Source: Verrucomicrobiota bacterium (GTDB lineage: Bacteria > Verrucomicrobiota > Verrucomicrobiia > Limisphaerales > JAEYXS01). From it: a DNA stretch of 64,000 nucleotides. Both the position numbers and the translations under genes were made by a program. Of this stretch, positions 7,842 to 16,696 are shown one piece after another. The notes beneath the pieces are model-generated. The model saw nothing but the letters and a program-made list of their open reading frames with translations. It ran no database searches and was not told where the DNA came from. How positions within the stretch are numbered: position 1 is the first letter of the stretch; every line of letters begins with the position of its first letter. The stretch covers positions 12,952-76,951 of the forward strand of contig JAEYXS010000112.1 in assembly GCA_023431185.1 (NCBI GenBank), written 5' to 3'.

Positions 7842-10800
7842 AGGAGTTGTGTCGTCGTCTCCGGCCAAAAGCCGGCAGCGCAGCACCCGCGTGACCGCCA
7901 GCCGCACGGCCAAGCCGTCCAAGCCCGCCAAAAAGGGCCGGACACTGTCCATCGAGCGCGTTTTTAGCGCGCCCGGGGTTCATCCTTTCGACCAGATCGA
8001 ATGGGACCGTCGCACGGCCGAGATCACGGACGACAGCGGCAAGGTGATTTTCAAGCAGGAGAACGTCGAAGTTCCCAAGTCTTGGTCCCAGCTCGCCACG
8101 AAAGTCGTCGTCTCGAAGTATTTCTACGGCGAAATGAACACCCCCGAGCGCGAAACCTCGGTGCGGCAACTCATCCACCGTGTGGCACGTACCATCGCTG
8201 ATTGGGGCATCAAGGATGGTTACTTCACGAAGACCGAGGGCGAGGTCTTCTATCAGGAATTGGCTTGGCTGGGCATCAACCAATACGGCGCATTCAACTC
8301 CCCCGTCTGGTTCAATGTGGGTCTCTACCACCAATACGGCATCGGCAAGAACTCCGCGCGTGGCAACTGGTACTACAACCGCTCCAAGGGCGAAGCGGAA
8401 CGCGCCGCCACGCAGTATGAATATCCGCAGGGCAGCGCCTGCTTCATCCAGGCCGTGGAAGACAACATGGAAAGCATCATGCACCTCGCCTACAGCGAAG
8501 CGATGCTCTTCAAGTATGGCTCCGGCACCGGCTCCGACCTATCCCCCATCCGTTCCAGTAAGGAAAAGCTGAGCGGTGGTGGCCGCCCCAGCGGTCCGAT
8601 GTCTTTCCTGAAGGTCTATGACCAGGTGGCGAACGTGGTGAAGTCTGGCGGCAAGACCCGTCGCGCCGCCAAGATGAACACCCTGCGCGATTGGCACGGT
8701 GACATCGAAGAATTCATCGACGCCAAGCAGAAGGAAGAAAAGAAGGCTTGGGCGCTCATCGAGCAAGGTTATGACGGCTCCTACAATGGCGAAGCCTACG
8801 GCTCCGTCATGTATCAGAACGAGAACCTGTCCGTCCGTGTCTCGGATGAGTTCATGCAAGCCGCGCAAGACGGCAAGGAATGGCACACCAAGACGGTGAC
8901 TGGCAAGCCGCTGCAGAAGAAAGACGCTTCCACGCTCTTGAACAAGATCGCGGAAGGCACCCACATCTGCGGCGATCCCGGCCTGCAATATGATGGTGCC
9001 ATCCAGAAGTGGCACACCTGCAAAGGTACGGAACCGATCCATTCCACGAACCCCTGCTCCGAATACGTGTTCCTGAACAACACGGCTTGCAACCTCGCCT
9101 CGTTGAACTTGATGAAGTTCAAGCGCGAAGACGGCACGTTCGATGTGGATCGCTTCAAGGCCGCCGTGCGTATCTATATCACAGCCCAGGAAATCCTGGT
9201 GGATAACGCCAGCTATCCCACGAAAGAGATCGCTGAGAACTCCCACATCTTCCGCACGTTGGGCCTTGGCTATGCGAACCTCGGCTCCATCATCATGAGC
9301 TACGGCCTCGCCTATGATTCCGATGAAGGCCGCGCCCTCGCCGGAGCCATCACCAGCATCATGACGGGACACGCTTACGAGCAGTCCGCGAAGATCGCCG
9401 GCATCATGAGTCCGTTCAAGGGTTACAAGGATGCGCGCTGCTCCGGCGTCAGCAAACCGGTGAAGAAGGATAACATCGAGTCCATGCTCGGCGTCATCAA
9501 GCTGCACCGCGAAGCCGTCGAAAACATCCAGGCAAGCGAAGATTTCGCCTATCTGAAGACCGAAGCCCGTCATACGTGGGATCGCGCCCTCGCCATCGGC
9601 GAGAAGCAAGGTTACCGCAATGCCCAGGTCACCGTGCTCGCGCCGACCGGCACCATTGCCTTCCTCATGGATTGCGATACCACCGGCGTGGAACCCGACA
9701 TCGCGCTGGTGAAGTACAAGCTTCTCGCAGGCGGTGGCATGCTCAAGATCGTGAACCGCACGGTCACCCAGGCGCTTACCCGCCTCGGCTACAATGGCAA
9801 GCAAGCTGAAGCGATCGTGGCACACATCGACAAATTCGACACCATCGAAGACGTCGAGGAGAACGGCCAGACGATTCAGAGCGGCCTGAAGCCCGAACAT
9901 CTCGAAGTGTTCGACTGCGCGTTCAAGGCTTATCGCGGCAAACGCAGCATCGGCTACATGGCGCATCTCAAGATGATGGCGGCTGCCCAGCCGTTCATTT
10001 CAGGTGCCATCTCCAAGACGGTGAATCTGCCCCAAGAGGCAACGGTCGCCGATATCCGTGATGCTTACGTCCAAGCTTGGAAGATGGGCCTGAAGTGCGT
10101 GGCCATCTATCGCGACGGCTCGAAGCGTTCTCAGCCGTTGAATACGAAGAAAACGAGTGAAGGTGCCGCCGCCGCTGCGGAATCGACCACGACCGCGAGC
10201 GAGCAAGTCACCATTCTCGAGAACCGCATCCAGGAACTCGAAGGTCTGCTGGCCGATCTACGCCGCGCCTCGAACCAGCCGTTGCGCCGTCGCCTGCCGG
10301 AAACGCGCATGGCCATGAACCACAAGTTCGACATTGCCGGCCATGAAGGTTACCTCACCGTCGGCCTCTTCGACGACGGTCGCCCGGGCGAGCTCTTCAT
10401 CACCATGGCGAAGGAAGGTTCGACCATCGGCGGTCTCATGGACTCCGTGGCCACGCTCACCAGCATGTCCCTGCAATACGGCGTGCCGCTGGAAGCACTG
10501 GTCAAGAAGTTCAGCCACCAACGCTTTGAACCGTCCGGCTTCACCAAGAATCCGGAGATCCGCAATACGTCATCCATCATCGACTACGTGTTCCGCTGGA
10601 TGGCACTGCAATTCATCCCGGGTTACCGCGAGGCGACGAACCCGAAGCAAGCTGAGTTGCCGATGCCGGACCTGATCGATGCTCTCAAAAAAAAAGTGAA
10701 CAAGCCCGTGGCTGACCTGCCGCTAGCCGAGGAGGACACTGTGACGGTGGATGCCTCGATCACGACGGCAAAGGGCGCCAAAGTATTCGTCTCCTTGAGC

Positions 10801-10920
10801 GAGACCGTTTCGCACATGATGAAGGACGCGCCGACCTGCCCGAGCTGTGGTCACTTGGCCGTGCGCAACGGTGCCTGCTTCAAATGTATCAACTGCGGTG
10901 AGAGTTTAGGTTGCTCGTAA
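7825..10920 (+). CDS. nrdJ: adenosylcobalamin-dependent (class II) ribonucleoside-diphosphate reductase
   Basis: The 1031-residue enzyme reduces ribonucleotides to deoxyribonucleotides using a B12-derived thiyl radical and needs no oxygen. The N-terminal 40 residues are basic and low-complexity. The reductase core follows, with the radical-site motif N409-P-C411-S-E413, FLNNTACNLASLNL, and PTGTIAFLMDCDTTGVEPD. A TSCPD-type domain (YLTVGLFDDGRPGELFITMAKEGS region, about 835-920) and a C-terminal zinc ribbon (CPSCG...CFKCINCG) complete the long NrdJ architecture. An AAAGGA ribosome site lies just before the ATG. Expression is probably controlled by NrdR through the box upstream, and a strong terminator follows. 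No nrdAB or nrdDG genes are in the window. Confidence 0.95.
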   Translation: MIDAREGVVSSSPAKSRQRSTRVTASRTAKPSKPAKKGRTLSIERVFSAPGVHPFDQIEWDRRTAEITDDSGKVIFKQENVEVPKSWSQLATKVVVSKYFYGEMNTPERETSVRQLIHRVARTIADWGIKDGYFTKTEGEVFYQELAWLGINQYGAFNSPVWFNVGLYHQYGIGKNSARGNWYYNRSKGEAERAATQYEYPQGSACFIQAVEDNMESIMHLAYSEAMLFKYGSGTGSDLSPIRSSKEKLSGGGRPSGPMSFLKVYDQVANVVKSGGKTRRAAKMNTLRDWHGDIEEFIDAKQKEEKKAWALIEQGYDGSYNGEAYGSVMYQNENLSVRVSDEFMQAAQDGKEWHTKTVTGKPLQKKDASTLLNKIAEGTHICGDPGLQYDGAIQKWHTCKGTEPIHSTNPCSEYVFLNNTACNLASLNLMKFKREDGTFDVDRFKAAVRIYITAQEILVDNASYPTKEIAENSHIFRTLGLGYANLGSIIMSYGLAYDSDEGRALAGAITSIMTGHAYEQSAKIAGIMSPFKGYKDARCSGVSKPVKKDNIESMLGVIKLHREAVENIQASEDFAYLKTEARHTWDRALAIGEKQGYRNAQVTVLAPTGTIAFLMDCDTTGVEPDIALVKYKLLAGGGMLKIVNRTVTQALTRLGYNGKQAEAIVAHIDKFDTIEDVEENGQTIQSGLKPEHLEVFDCAFKAYRGKRSIGYMAHLKMMAAAQPFISGAISKTVNLPQEATVADIRDAYVQAWKMGLKCVAIYRDGSKRSQPLNTKKTSEGAAAAAESTTTASEQVTILENRIQELEGLLADLRRASNQPLRRRLPETRMAMNHKFDIAGHEGYLTVGLFDDGRPGELFITMAKEGSTIGGLMDSVATLTSMSLQYGVPLEALVKKFSHQRFEPSGFTKNPEIRNTSSIIDYVFRWMALQFIPGYREATNPKQAELPMPDLIDALKKKVNKPVADLPLAEEDTVTVDASITTAKGAKVFVSLSETVSHMMKDAPTCPSCGHLAVRNGACFKCINCGESLGCS

Positions 10921-10946
10921 GAGGAACCTCCTGTAAAAGGTGCATG

Positions 10947-10985
10947 AACCGGGCAGTGGCAACACTGCCCGGTTTTAATTTTTGA
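10947..10985 (+). terminator. intrinsic terminator after nrdJ
   Basis: A 12-bp perfect stem (AACCGGGCAGTG 10947-10958 / CACTGCCCGGTT 10963-10974) closes a GCAA tetraloop and is followed by TTTAATTTTT. This is a textbook rho-independent terminator 27 bases after the nrdJ stop. Confidence 0.95.
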
Positions 10986-11030
10986 TAACGAGAACCCGTT
11001 CCGTTCAGAAGTAGCCCCTGCTAAAGCCAC

Positions 11031-11957
11031 TTATGCTTTGATGCGTTCGGCCAATTGCTCCCACACCGTTTCAAATGCCACTGAATCCAAGCTGGTCCCT
11101 GCGTAAATCACTTTCACCCTCTCACTGCGTGGCCCCCAAACCTGCTGATTTGACGCCCCCCACAATAACACACCGGGAAGGCCCAATGCTGCCGCCAGAT
11201 GGCTGATGCCTGAATCATGACCCAGATAAAAATCGCAACACTGCAATGCTTGGGCAACCGAAGTCAGAGGAGTATTGCGCAATATCATCCCCCGCTCGAC
11301 CGGCAATAATTTCTGGATGGCTTCGAGCTTTTGTCCATCCGCTTCACCGCCGACCACAAGTAGTTTCAAAGCAGTCTCCGCAAGCAACTTCTGGATAAGT
11401 GCCAGCCAGGAGGTCAAAGGCCAGTTCTTTCGCTCACTGCCGCTGCCGGGATGCAAGGCGAGCCATTTTTCAACGGTTGCCTTGGGCAGGATTTCGGACT
11501 GCTTCAGTTTAAGTTTTGGAACAGCATCCGGGTTGAAAATAGCCAGCCTTTCCAATGGCTTGAGCAGGGCTTCCGTAGCATGGACCGGCTGGGTCTCATC
11601 CGGGCGATGCGGGCCTTGGATATATTGCGCTTCGCAGACGCGCTTGATGTTGCTCTGGAGATGTTCGTCCGGATCGTAGAGATAACTGATGACGACCGCG
11701 CACTGGTTGAAGTACGTGGACCAGTCCTTGTCCAGATCACCCTTCCCTGCGAAGAAACCGGCAAACTGACGGCTCTCGATAGAACGGTAGCCATGCACCA
11801 AGCCACCCTCCAAAGCAAGCTGCGCCACACCGGAGTAAGCCACTGTTTCCAATCGCGCCTCGGGAAACATTTCCCGCAAGGAGGCGAATACCGGCAAGGT
11901 GACGATGAAATCGCCGATCGCACCACCACGAATGACGAGTATCTGATTGCGCGGCAT
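11031..11957 (-). CDS. glycosyltransferase family 9 (heptosyltransferase-like)
   Basis: This 308-residue protein has the GT-B fold features of ADP-heptose:LPS heptosyltransferases. These are an N-terminal ILVIRGGAIGDFIVTLPVFASLREMFP segment, LHPGSGSERKNWP in the middle (about 165-178), and a C-terminal nucleotide-sugar site (CDFYLGHDSGISHLAAALGLPGVLLWGAS). It probably adds a heptose or another sugar to the lipopolysaccharide core at the inner membrane. It is the last gene of a three-gene minus-strand operon (miaB, membrane protein, this gene), 10 bases after its neighbour. Which sugar it transfers cannot be told. Confidence 0.9.
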   Translation of the reverse strand: MPRNQILVIRGGAIGDFIVTLPVFASLREMFPEARLETVAYSGVAQLALEGGLVHGYRSIESRQFAGFFAGKGDLDKDWSTYFNQCAVVISYLYDPDEHLQSNIKRVCEAQYIQGPHRPDETQPVHATEALLKPLERLAIFNPDAVPKLKLKQSEILPKATVEKWLALHPGSGSERKNWPLTSWLALIQKLLAETALKLLVVGGEADGQKLEAIQKLLPVERGMILRNTPLTSVAQALQCCDFYLGHDSGISHLAAALGLPGVLLWGASNQQVWGPRSERVKVIYAGTSLDSVAFETVWEQLAERIKA

Positions 11958-11967
11958 GGGTCAGCAC

Positions 11968-12510
11968 CTACTTGAACACCACCACACCAAGCACCACGAG
12001 CAGGAGGGCGAAAGCCAGCCGGATACCGCTCAGCATCTTCAGCCGTGATTCCGTCGCGGTGCCCCATTGGATCAAATCACGCGCGCGCCAAGGGGAGATG
12101 GTGAGCCACATGCCACCCAGCACCATCAAGTATGCCCAAGAAATCAGGACCAGACGCCAGTCGGACTCGTGCCAGCGGGCGGTATCCACGATCGTCTTGG
12201 CCAGCAGCATCATGAGAATGGCCAAACCACGGATGGCGAGAAAATCTGAGACATAGAGGCAAGTGCCGATGCCAATGGCTCCGAAGGCAAACATCAGACC
12301 GCGTTTGATGGTCGCGAAGTCCGCGATCTCCTCCGCGTTCACATTGTAGAGGAACCAGCCCGTGGCCAACGCCATAAGCAGATAACCCCACATGATGGAG
12401 CGCGGGAAAGCGCGGGCACTAGCCGTGAAGCCTTTGGGGTTCGCCAAGGCATAGATCTGCGGCAAGGCCATTCCAACGCCCAACAGAATCGACAGTGTGG
12501 AAAGTTTCAT
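11968..12510 (-). CDS. integral membrane protein, function unknown
   Basis: The 180-residue protein has about five hydrophobic segments (near residues 1-22, 38-56, 70-105, 118-138 and 160-180). No family is recognised. It starts 3 bases after the miaB stop and is followed 10 bases later by the heptosyltransferase, so it is part of the same transcript. Confidence 0.8.
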   Translation of the reverse strand: MKLSTLSILLGVGMALPQIYALANPKGFTASARAFPRSIMWGYLLMALATGWFLYNVNAEEIADFATIKRGLMFAFGAIGIGTCLYVSDFLAIRGLAILMMLLAKTIVDTARWHESDWRLVLISWAYLMVLGGMWLTISPWRARDLIQWGTATESRLKMLSGIRLAFALLLVVLGVVVFK

Positions 12511-12513
12511 CCC

Positions 12514-13875
12514 TTATTCGTCCAGATTGATGATGGCAGGGTTGCCGTAAAGCGTGAACAGGCCGCTGCGCTCGATCTTAACATCCATAAGCTGGCCGAT
12601 ATGGCGCTGGTCCCCCTCGAAAATCACAATGCGGTTGTTCCGCGTGCGTCCTTCCAAAGTGGCGGCATTGCGACGGCTCGGCCCAAGCACCAGGATCTGC
12701 TCCGTGCGCCCGACATACTCCGCGTAGCGCGCCGCACCGATCTCATTCACCAAGTTCAGCAACCGCGCGTGACGACCCTCGATGACATCCTCAGATAACT
12801 GATCCGGCATCGCCGCTGCGGGCGTGTCCTTGCGCTGGGAATACTTGAAGCAATAGGCGTTATCGAACTGCGCCTCGCGGACGGCTGACATCGTCTCCTG
12901 GAAATCCTCTTCCGTCTCACCCGGAAAACCCACGATGATGTCCGTGGTGATACCCATCTCAGGATTAACTTTGCGCAACTTCTTCAAGATGGTCAGGAAG
13001 CGCTCGCGGGTATAGCCCCGATGCATCAGCTTCAGCACGCGGTCACTGCCGCTCTGCAAAGGAATATGCGCACTCTCCACCAGCTTGGGCAGACGGCCAT
13101 AAGCTTCGACCAAGTCATCACCATACCCTTTTGGATGCGGTGAGGTGAAGCGGATGCGATCCAGTCCTTCGATCTCATGTACCGCCTCGATGAGCTGCAC
13201 GAAAGCGCTCTTGCCGTCCTTCACCGGATAATCGCGCTTGCCATAGCTCGTCACGATCTGCCCGAGCAATGTGATTTCCTTCGCACCACGAGCCACGAGT
13301 TCACGGCACTCGGCGACGATGTCCGGGATCGTCCGGCTGCGCTCCATGCCGCGTGTGTAAGGCACGATGCAGAAGGTGCAGTATTGGTTGCAGCCCTGCA
13401 TGATGCTCACGAAAGACATCACCTGCTTGTCATCCGTATTCCCCGCCAGGATATGCTCGCGGATGGTCGCCTCACTGCCCTTCTCTGCTTCCCTATCCAC
13501 GACCTTCTCCCGGCGACCCGCCAACAGATCATCGATATATTCAGCGGCACGATGAAACTTTTGGGTGCCCAGCACGAGGTCCACATCAGGCAGGCGGTCG
13601 ATGAGTTCCTTGCCGCGGCTTTGCGCCATACACCCCATGAAGCCGAGCACCACATTCGCATTCCGACGGCGCGTCTCGGCCACGACGTTGTGCATCTTGC
13701 CGATGGCCTTTTGCTCTGCTTGATCGCGCACGCTGCAGGTGTTCAGCAAAATGACATCCGCCACGGATTCGGAGGGGGCCAAGGTATAGCCCTTCGCCAC
13801 GAGCTGGGCTGCGACTGCTTCGCTGTCCCGCTCGTTCATCTGGCAACCGTAAGTCTTGATGAACACACTCGGCAT
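12514..13875 (-). CDS. miaB: tRNA-2-methylthio-N6-dimethylallyladenosine synthase
   Basis: This 453-residue radical-SAM enzyme adds a methylthio group to i6A37 of tRNAs reading UNN codons. The start at 13875 gives MPSVFIKTYGCQMNERDSEA; a longer frame upstream has no family similarity. The auxiliary cluster cysteines are C11, C47 and C82. The radical-SAM C-x3-C-x2-C is C162, C166 and C169 (GCNQYCTFCIVPYTRG). A TRAM-like RNA-binding domain lies at the C-terminus (about 385-450). It leads an operon with a membrane protein and a heptosyltransferase. Confidence 0.96.
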   Translation of the reverse strand: MPSVFIKTYGCQMNERDSEAVAAQLVAKGYTLAPSESVADVILLNTCSVRDQAEQKAIGKMHNVVAETRRRNANVVLGFMGCMAQSRGKELIDRLPDVDLVLGTQKFHRAAEYIDDLLAGRREKVVDREAEKGSEATIREHILAGNTDDKQVMSFVSIMQGCNQYCTFCIVPYTRGMERSRTIPDIVAECRELVARGAKEITLLGQIVTSYGKRDYPVKDGKSAFVQLIEAVHEIEGLDRIRFTSPHPKGYGDDLVEAYGRLPKLVESAHIPLQSGSDRVLKLMHRGYTRERFLTILKKLRKVNPEMGITTDIIVGFPGETEEDFQETMSAVREAQFDNAYCFKYSQRKDTPAAAMPDQLSEDVIEGRHARLLNLVNEIGAARYAEYVGRTEQILVLGPSRRNAATLEGRTRNNRIVIFEGDQRHIGQLMDVKIERSGLFTLYGNPAIINLDE

Positions 13876-13953
13876 AAATACAACCGTAAAACTAGAGCGC
13901 GGTAAGGTAAGCGAGCCGGAGGCGGCTGAAAAGGGGTTATTTGTTGGGAATGA

Positions 13954-14032
13954 TTGAAACCGTTGAATCGCTAAAACCGTTGAAACGGAGCATGATGCAA
14001 TCATTTAACTATTTAACCCTTTTAACGGTTTT
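13954..14032. repeat. AT-rich repeat tract with 9-bp inverted repeat (AAAACCGTT/AACGGTTTT)
   Basis: The intergenic stretch contains two copies of AAACCGTTGAA (13957-13967 and 13974-13984). It also holds TTAACTA-TTTAACC-CTTTTAA-CGGTTTT, readable as 7-base steps, and a perfect 9-bp inverted repeat (13973-13981 / 14024-14032). It lies upstream of the DUF485 gene and between divergent genes. The 7-bp periodicity is less clean here than elsewhere. Confidence 0.45.
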
Positions 14033-14092
14033 CTCGAATCTCACCAACTCCACCGTTGCCCTCCCTAGGGCAAATTGGGTAAAACGCTGGCC

Positions 14093-14413
14093 ATGTCATC
14101 CCCGTCTGGCGAAAAGCCTAGTGAAAAATTTGATATGCACAGCGAGTCGTTCCTGCACGAGCTGATGCGTAAACAGTTGAAATTGTCCATCGCCTGCGCG
14201 GCGACGTTCATGATCGCGCTGCTCGGTTTGCCGCTCCTGAACTATTTCGCGCCCGAGTTCATGGCCAAGCGTATCTTCGGCTTCACGCTGAGCTGGTTCA
14301 TTCTCGGCATCGCCTTCTTCCCTTACGTGTGGGTCATCTCCTTTTACTTCATCAAGCGGTCGATGGCGCTTGAAGAAGAGGAAGTGAAAAGTGTGAAAGG
14401 AGACGAGAAATAA
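14093..14413 (+). CDS. DUF485 family membrane protein
   Basis: This 106-residue protein has two membrane segments (about residues 36-55 and 69-92) with the family pattern LxRKQLKLSIACAATFM...YFAPEFM and a charged C-terminal tail rich in Glu/Lys. DUF485 proteins are encoded next to acetate-permease-type (ActP) sodium:solute symporters. Here the stop codon overlaps the ATG of such a symporter (TAATG), so the two are translationally coupled. The ATG at 14093 is chosen over an upstream TTG. Confidence 0.88.
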   Translation: MSSPSGEKPSEKFDMHSESFLHELMRKQLKLSIACAATFMIALLGLPLLNYFAPEFMAKRIFGFTLSWFILGIAFFPYVWVISFYFIKRSMALEEEEVKSVKGDEK

Positions 14414-16251
14414 TGTTCCCCTTCTTTCTTGCCGCCGTCGATCCGTGGATTCTCGCGTTCAGCGCCATCACGGTCGCCGTAACCATCTGGATGGGTTTCC
14501 GCTCAGCCAAGACTTCCAAGACAGCTTCTGACTTCTTCGTCGCTGGTCGTTCTGTCAGCGTGGGCTGGAATGCCTCCGCCATCTCAGGTGAATACCTCAG
14601 CGCGGCCAGCTTCATGGGTATCGCGGGCATGGTGATGTCCTCGGGCTATGATGCGTTGTGGTATCCGGTGTGTTATGCGTGCGGCTATCTGTTCTTGCTG
14701 CTGTTCATAGCCGGACCATTGCGTCGCTTCGGCGCCTACACGATTCCCGACTTTGCGGAAGGCAGGTTTGATTCTCCGCTGTTCCGTAAGATCGCCGTGG
14801 TGTTCGTGCTCTTCATCGGCTTCTTCTACACGATGCCGCAGATGAAGGGCGCTGGCGTAACGCTCTCTTACATCTTCCCCGGCCTGCCCTACTGGGTTGG
14901 CGTGGCCGTCGTCGGTGCAGTAATCACCCTGAACGTGGCCTTGGGTGGCATGAAGGGCATCACACTCGTGCAAGCCTTCCAATATTGGGCCAAGATGTTC
15001 GCCATCTCCGTGCCAATCTTTGTGCTCATGGCGGTTTACGGACACTACGGCCGACACATCGGCAGCAATGATATTGCTCAAATGCCGCCCGGCGCGCTGT
15101 ATCAGAATAAGGGAGCAACGACCAACGCCATCGTACCTTTCATCACCGAGGCTGAACGCAAAACACTTCCAGCCAAAGCACCAGCGGACAGCGAATGGAT
15201 TTCCCCCTTTGGTCCGCTGACGTCCAAGGCGGTCAAAGCTACTGCCGCCAAGATGCCCGAAGAAGAGAAGAAAGCTTATCTGGAGAAGAACCAGAAACCC
15301 TTCTCCCTCCTCTACACATATTCTCTCATCATCGCCATCGTTTGCGGCACCGCCGGGTTGCCGCACATTCTGGTCCGTTTCTACACCAATCCAGACGGGG
15401 TTGCGGCGAAGAAGACGACCATGTGGGTGATGATCCTTATCGGCGTCTTCTACGTGTTCCCGCCAGTGTTCGGGGCCATGGGCCGAAATCTTTTACCTGA
15501 ACTCTATGAAGGCATCGGCTCCAAGGGCACTGACAAGATCGTCTTGGAATTGCCCATGATCATCTCGGCCAAGTATGGCGTGATGGGCTCCATCCTCAGC
15601 GGCATCACTTGCGCCGGTGCATTTGCAGCCTTCATGTCCACCTTCTCCGGTCTTTTGGTTTCCATGACCGGCGCTCTGGCCCACGATGTCTATGGCCGAA
15701 TTCTGCGACCAAAATCCTCGGCTGATGAGCGCATGAAGATGTTCAAGTACTGCGCCGTGCTGATTGGTGGCGTCGCGGTCATCCTCGGTTGTTTCGTGGA
15801 ACCGTTGGAGATCAACTTTATGGTCGGCCAAGCCTTTGCCATCGCCGCCGCCAGCTACTTCCCGCTCCTGTTCATGAGCGTTTGGTGGCGCGGCCTGACG
15901 ATGAAAGGCGCTGCCGCTGGCATGTTGATCGGTGGTTGCACTGCCATGATCGCCATCTCCCTCACTAGCTTCAGCGCCTTGGCAGTGGCTCCGGGTAAAA
16001 CGGGTGAGATGTTTGCCATGTTCAAGGGACTCAATGAATTCTGGCTGGCTAATCCTCTGCTTCGCATTCTCTGCGAGCAACCGGCCATCTGGGCGGTGCC
16101 GCTGGCGATCATCCTGATGATTGTCATCTCCAAGGCTACGTCCAAGGACATCCCGGCAGACATCCGCATGAAGATGCTGGTGCTGCACGCCCCGGAGAAA
16201 CTCGGCTTGAAACAGGAATACATCCAAGAACATCAAGGCCCGGCGCACTAA
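14413..16251 (+). CDS. sodium:solute symporter (SSS family, ActP-like)
   Basis: The 612-residue integral membrane protein has about 13 membrane segments and SSS-family signatures: WNASAISGEYLSAASFMGIAG in the first helices, ALGGMKGITLVQAFQYWAKM, and GITCAGAFAAFMSTFSGLLVSMTGALAHDVY. It carries an extra soluble loop of about 70 residues (roughly 210-285) between membrane segments. ActP relatives carry acetate or other short organic acids. The downstream glucarate genes make a sugar-acid substrate possible, but that is inference. It is coupled to the DUF485 gene by a 1-base overlap. Confidence 0.9.
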   Translation: MFPFFLAAVDPWILAFSAITVAVTIWMGFRSAKTSKTASDFFVAGRSVSVGWNASAISGEYLSAASFMGIAGMVMSSGYDALWYPVCYACGYLFLLLFIAGPLRRFGAYTIPDFAEGRFDSPLFRKIAVVFVLFIGFFYTMPQMKGAGVTLSYIFPGLPYWVGVAVVGAVITLNVALGGMKGITLVQAFQYWAKMFAISVPIFVLMAVYGHYGRHIGSNDIAQMPPGALYQNKGATTNAIVPFITEAERKTLPAKAPADSEWISPFGPLTSKAVKATAAKMPEEEKKAYLEKNQKPFSLLYTYSLIIAIVCGTAGLPHILVRFYTNPDGVAAKKTTMWVMILIGVFYVFPPVFGAMGRNLLPELYEGIGSKGTDKIVLELPMIISAKYGVMGSILSGITCAGAFAAFMSTFSGLLVSMTGALAHDVYGRILRPKSSADERMKMFKYCAVLIGGVAVILGCFVEPLEINFMVGQAFAIAAASYFPLLFMSVWWRGLTMKGAAAGMLIGGCTAMIAISLTSFSALAVAPGKTGEMFAMFKGLNEFWLANPLLRILCEQPAIWAVPLAIILMIVISKATSKDIPADIRMKMLVLHAPEKLGLKQEYIQEHQGPAH

Positions 16252-16299
16252 CCAGGTGCGAGGGCTGAGGGACTAAAAATCGGACAACTGCTTTGATTT

Positions 16300-16584
16300 A
16301 TGGAACAGCAACAGGATGGCGAACCCCAAGAACCGACCTTGCGGGAAGAGTTCCGGATCTGGTTCCGGAACACTCCTCGAGTCTGGCTGATTGTGATCGC
16401 CTTACTGCTGCTCTCCGGGCCGCTCAGCGGCCTGGTAGGCATGGCGTTCTCCCTGACACTTCTGCTGGCCTTGGCAGTCCTGTTTCTGCTGGTGCTTCCA
16501 GCCCCGATCGGCGCAGCAGCGGGAAGCCTGACTGGCAAAACCTGCCGTTGGTGCCGCCAACAGGCTGCGTCCCGACGGCGCTAA
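16300..16584 (+). CDS. small membrane protein, function unknown
   Basis: The 94-residue protein has a polar N-terminus rich in Gln/Glu, two closely spaced hydrophobic segments (about residues 29-50 and 50-72) and a basic tail (GKTCRWCRQQAASRRR). No family is recognised. It lies 48 bases after the symporter on the same strand and may be in its transcript. Confidence 0.6.
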   Translation: MEQQQDGEPQEPTLREEFRIWFRNTPRVWLIVIALLLLSGPLSGLVGMAFSLTLLLALAVLFLLVLPAPIGAAAGSLTGKTCRWCRQQAASRRR

Positions 16585-16696
16585 AGACGGTCAAAGGCTG
16601 TTGACTCACTCCATCTCATCTTTATTCTGCCCGCCTCAACGTGCTTGCTAGGGCAGTGGATGCCCAGCCTAAGCCAATAGCCGATATTTTTTGCTT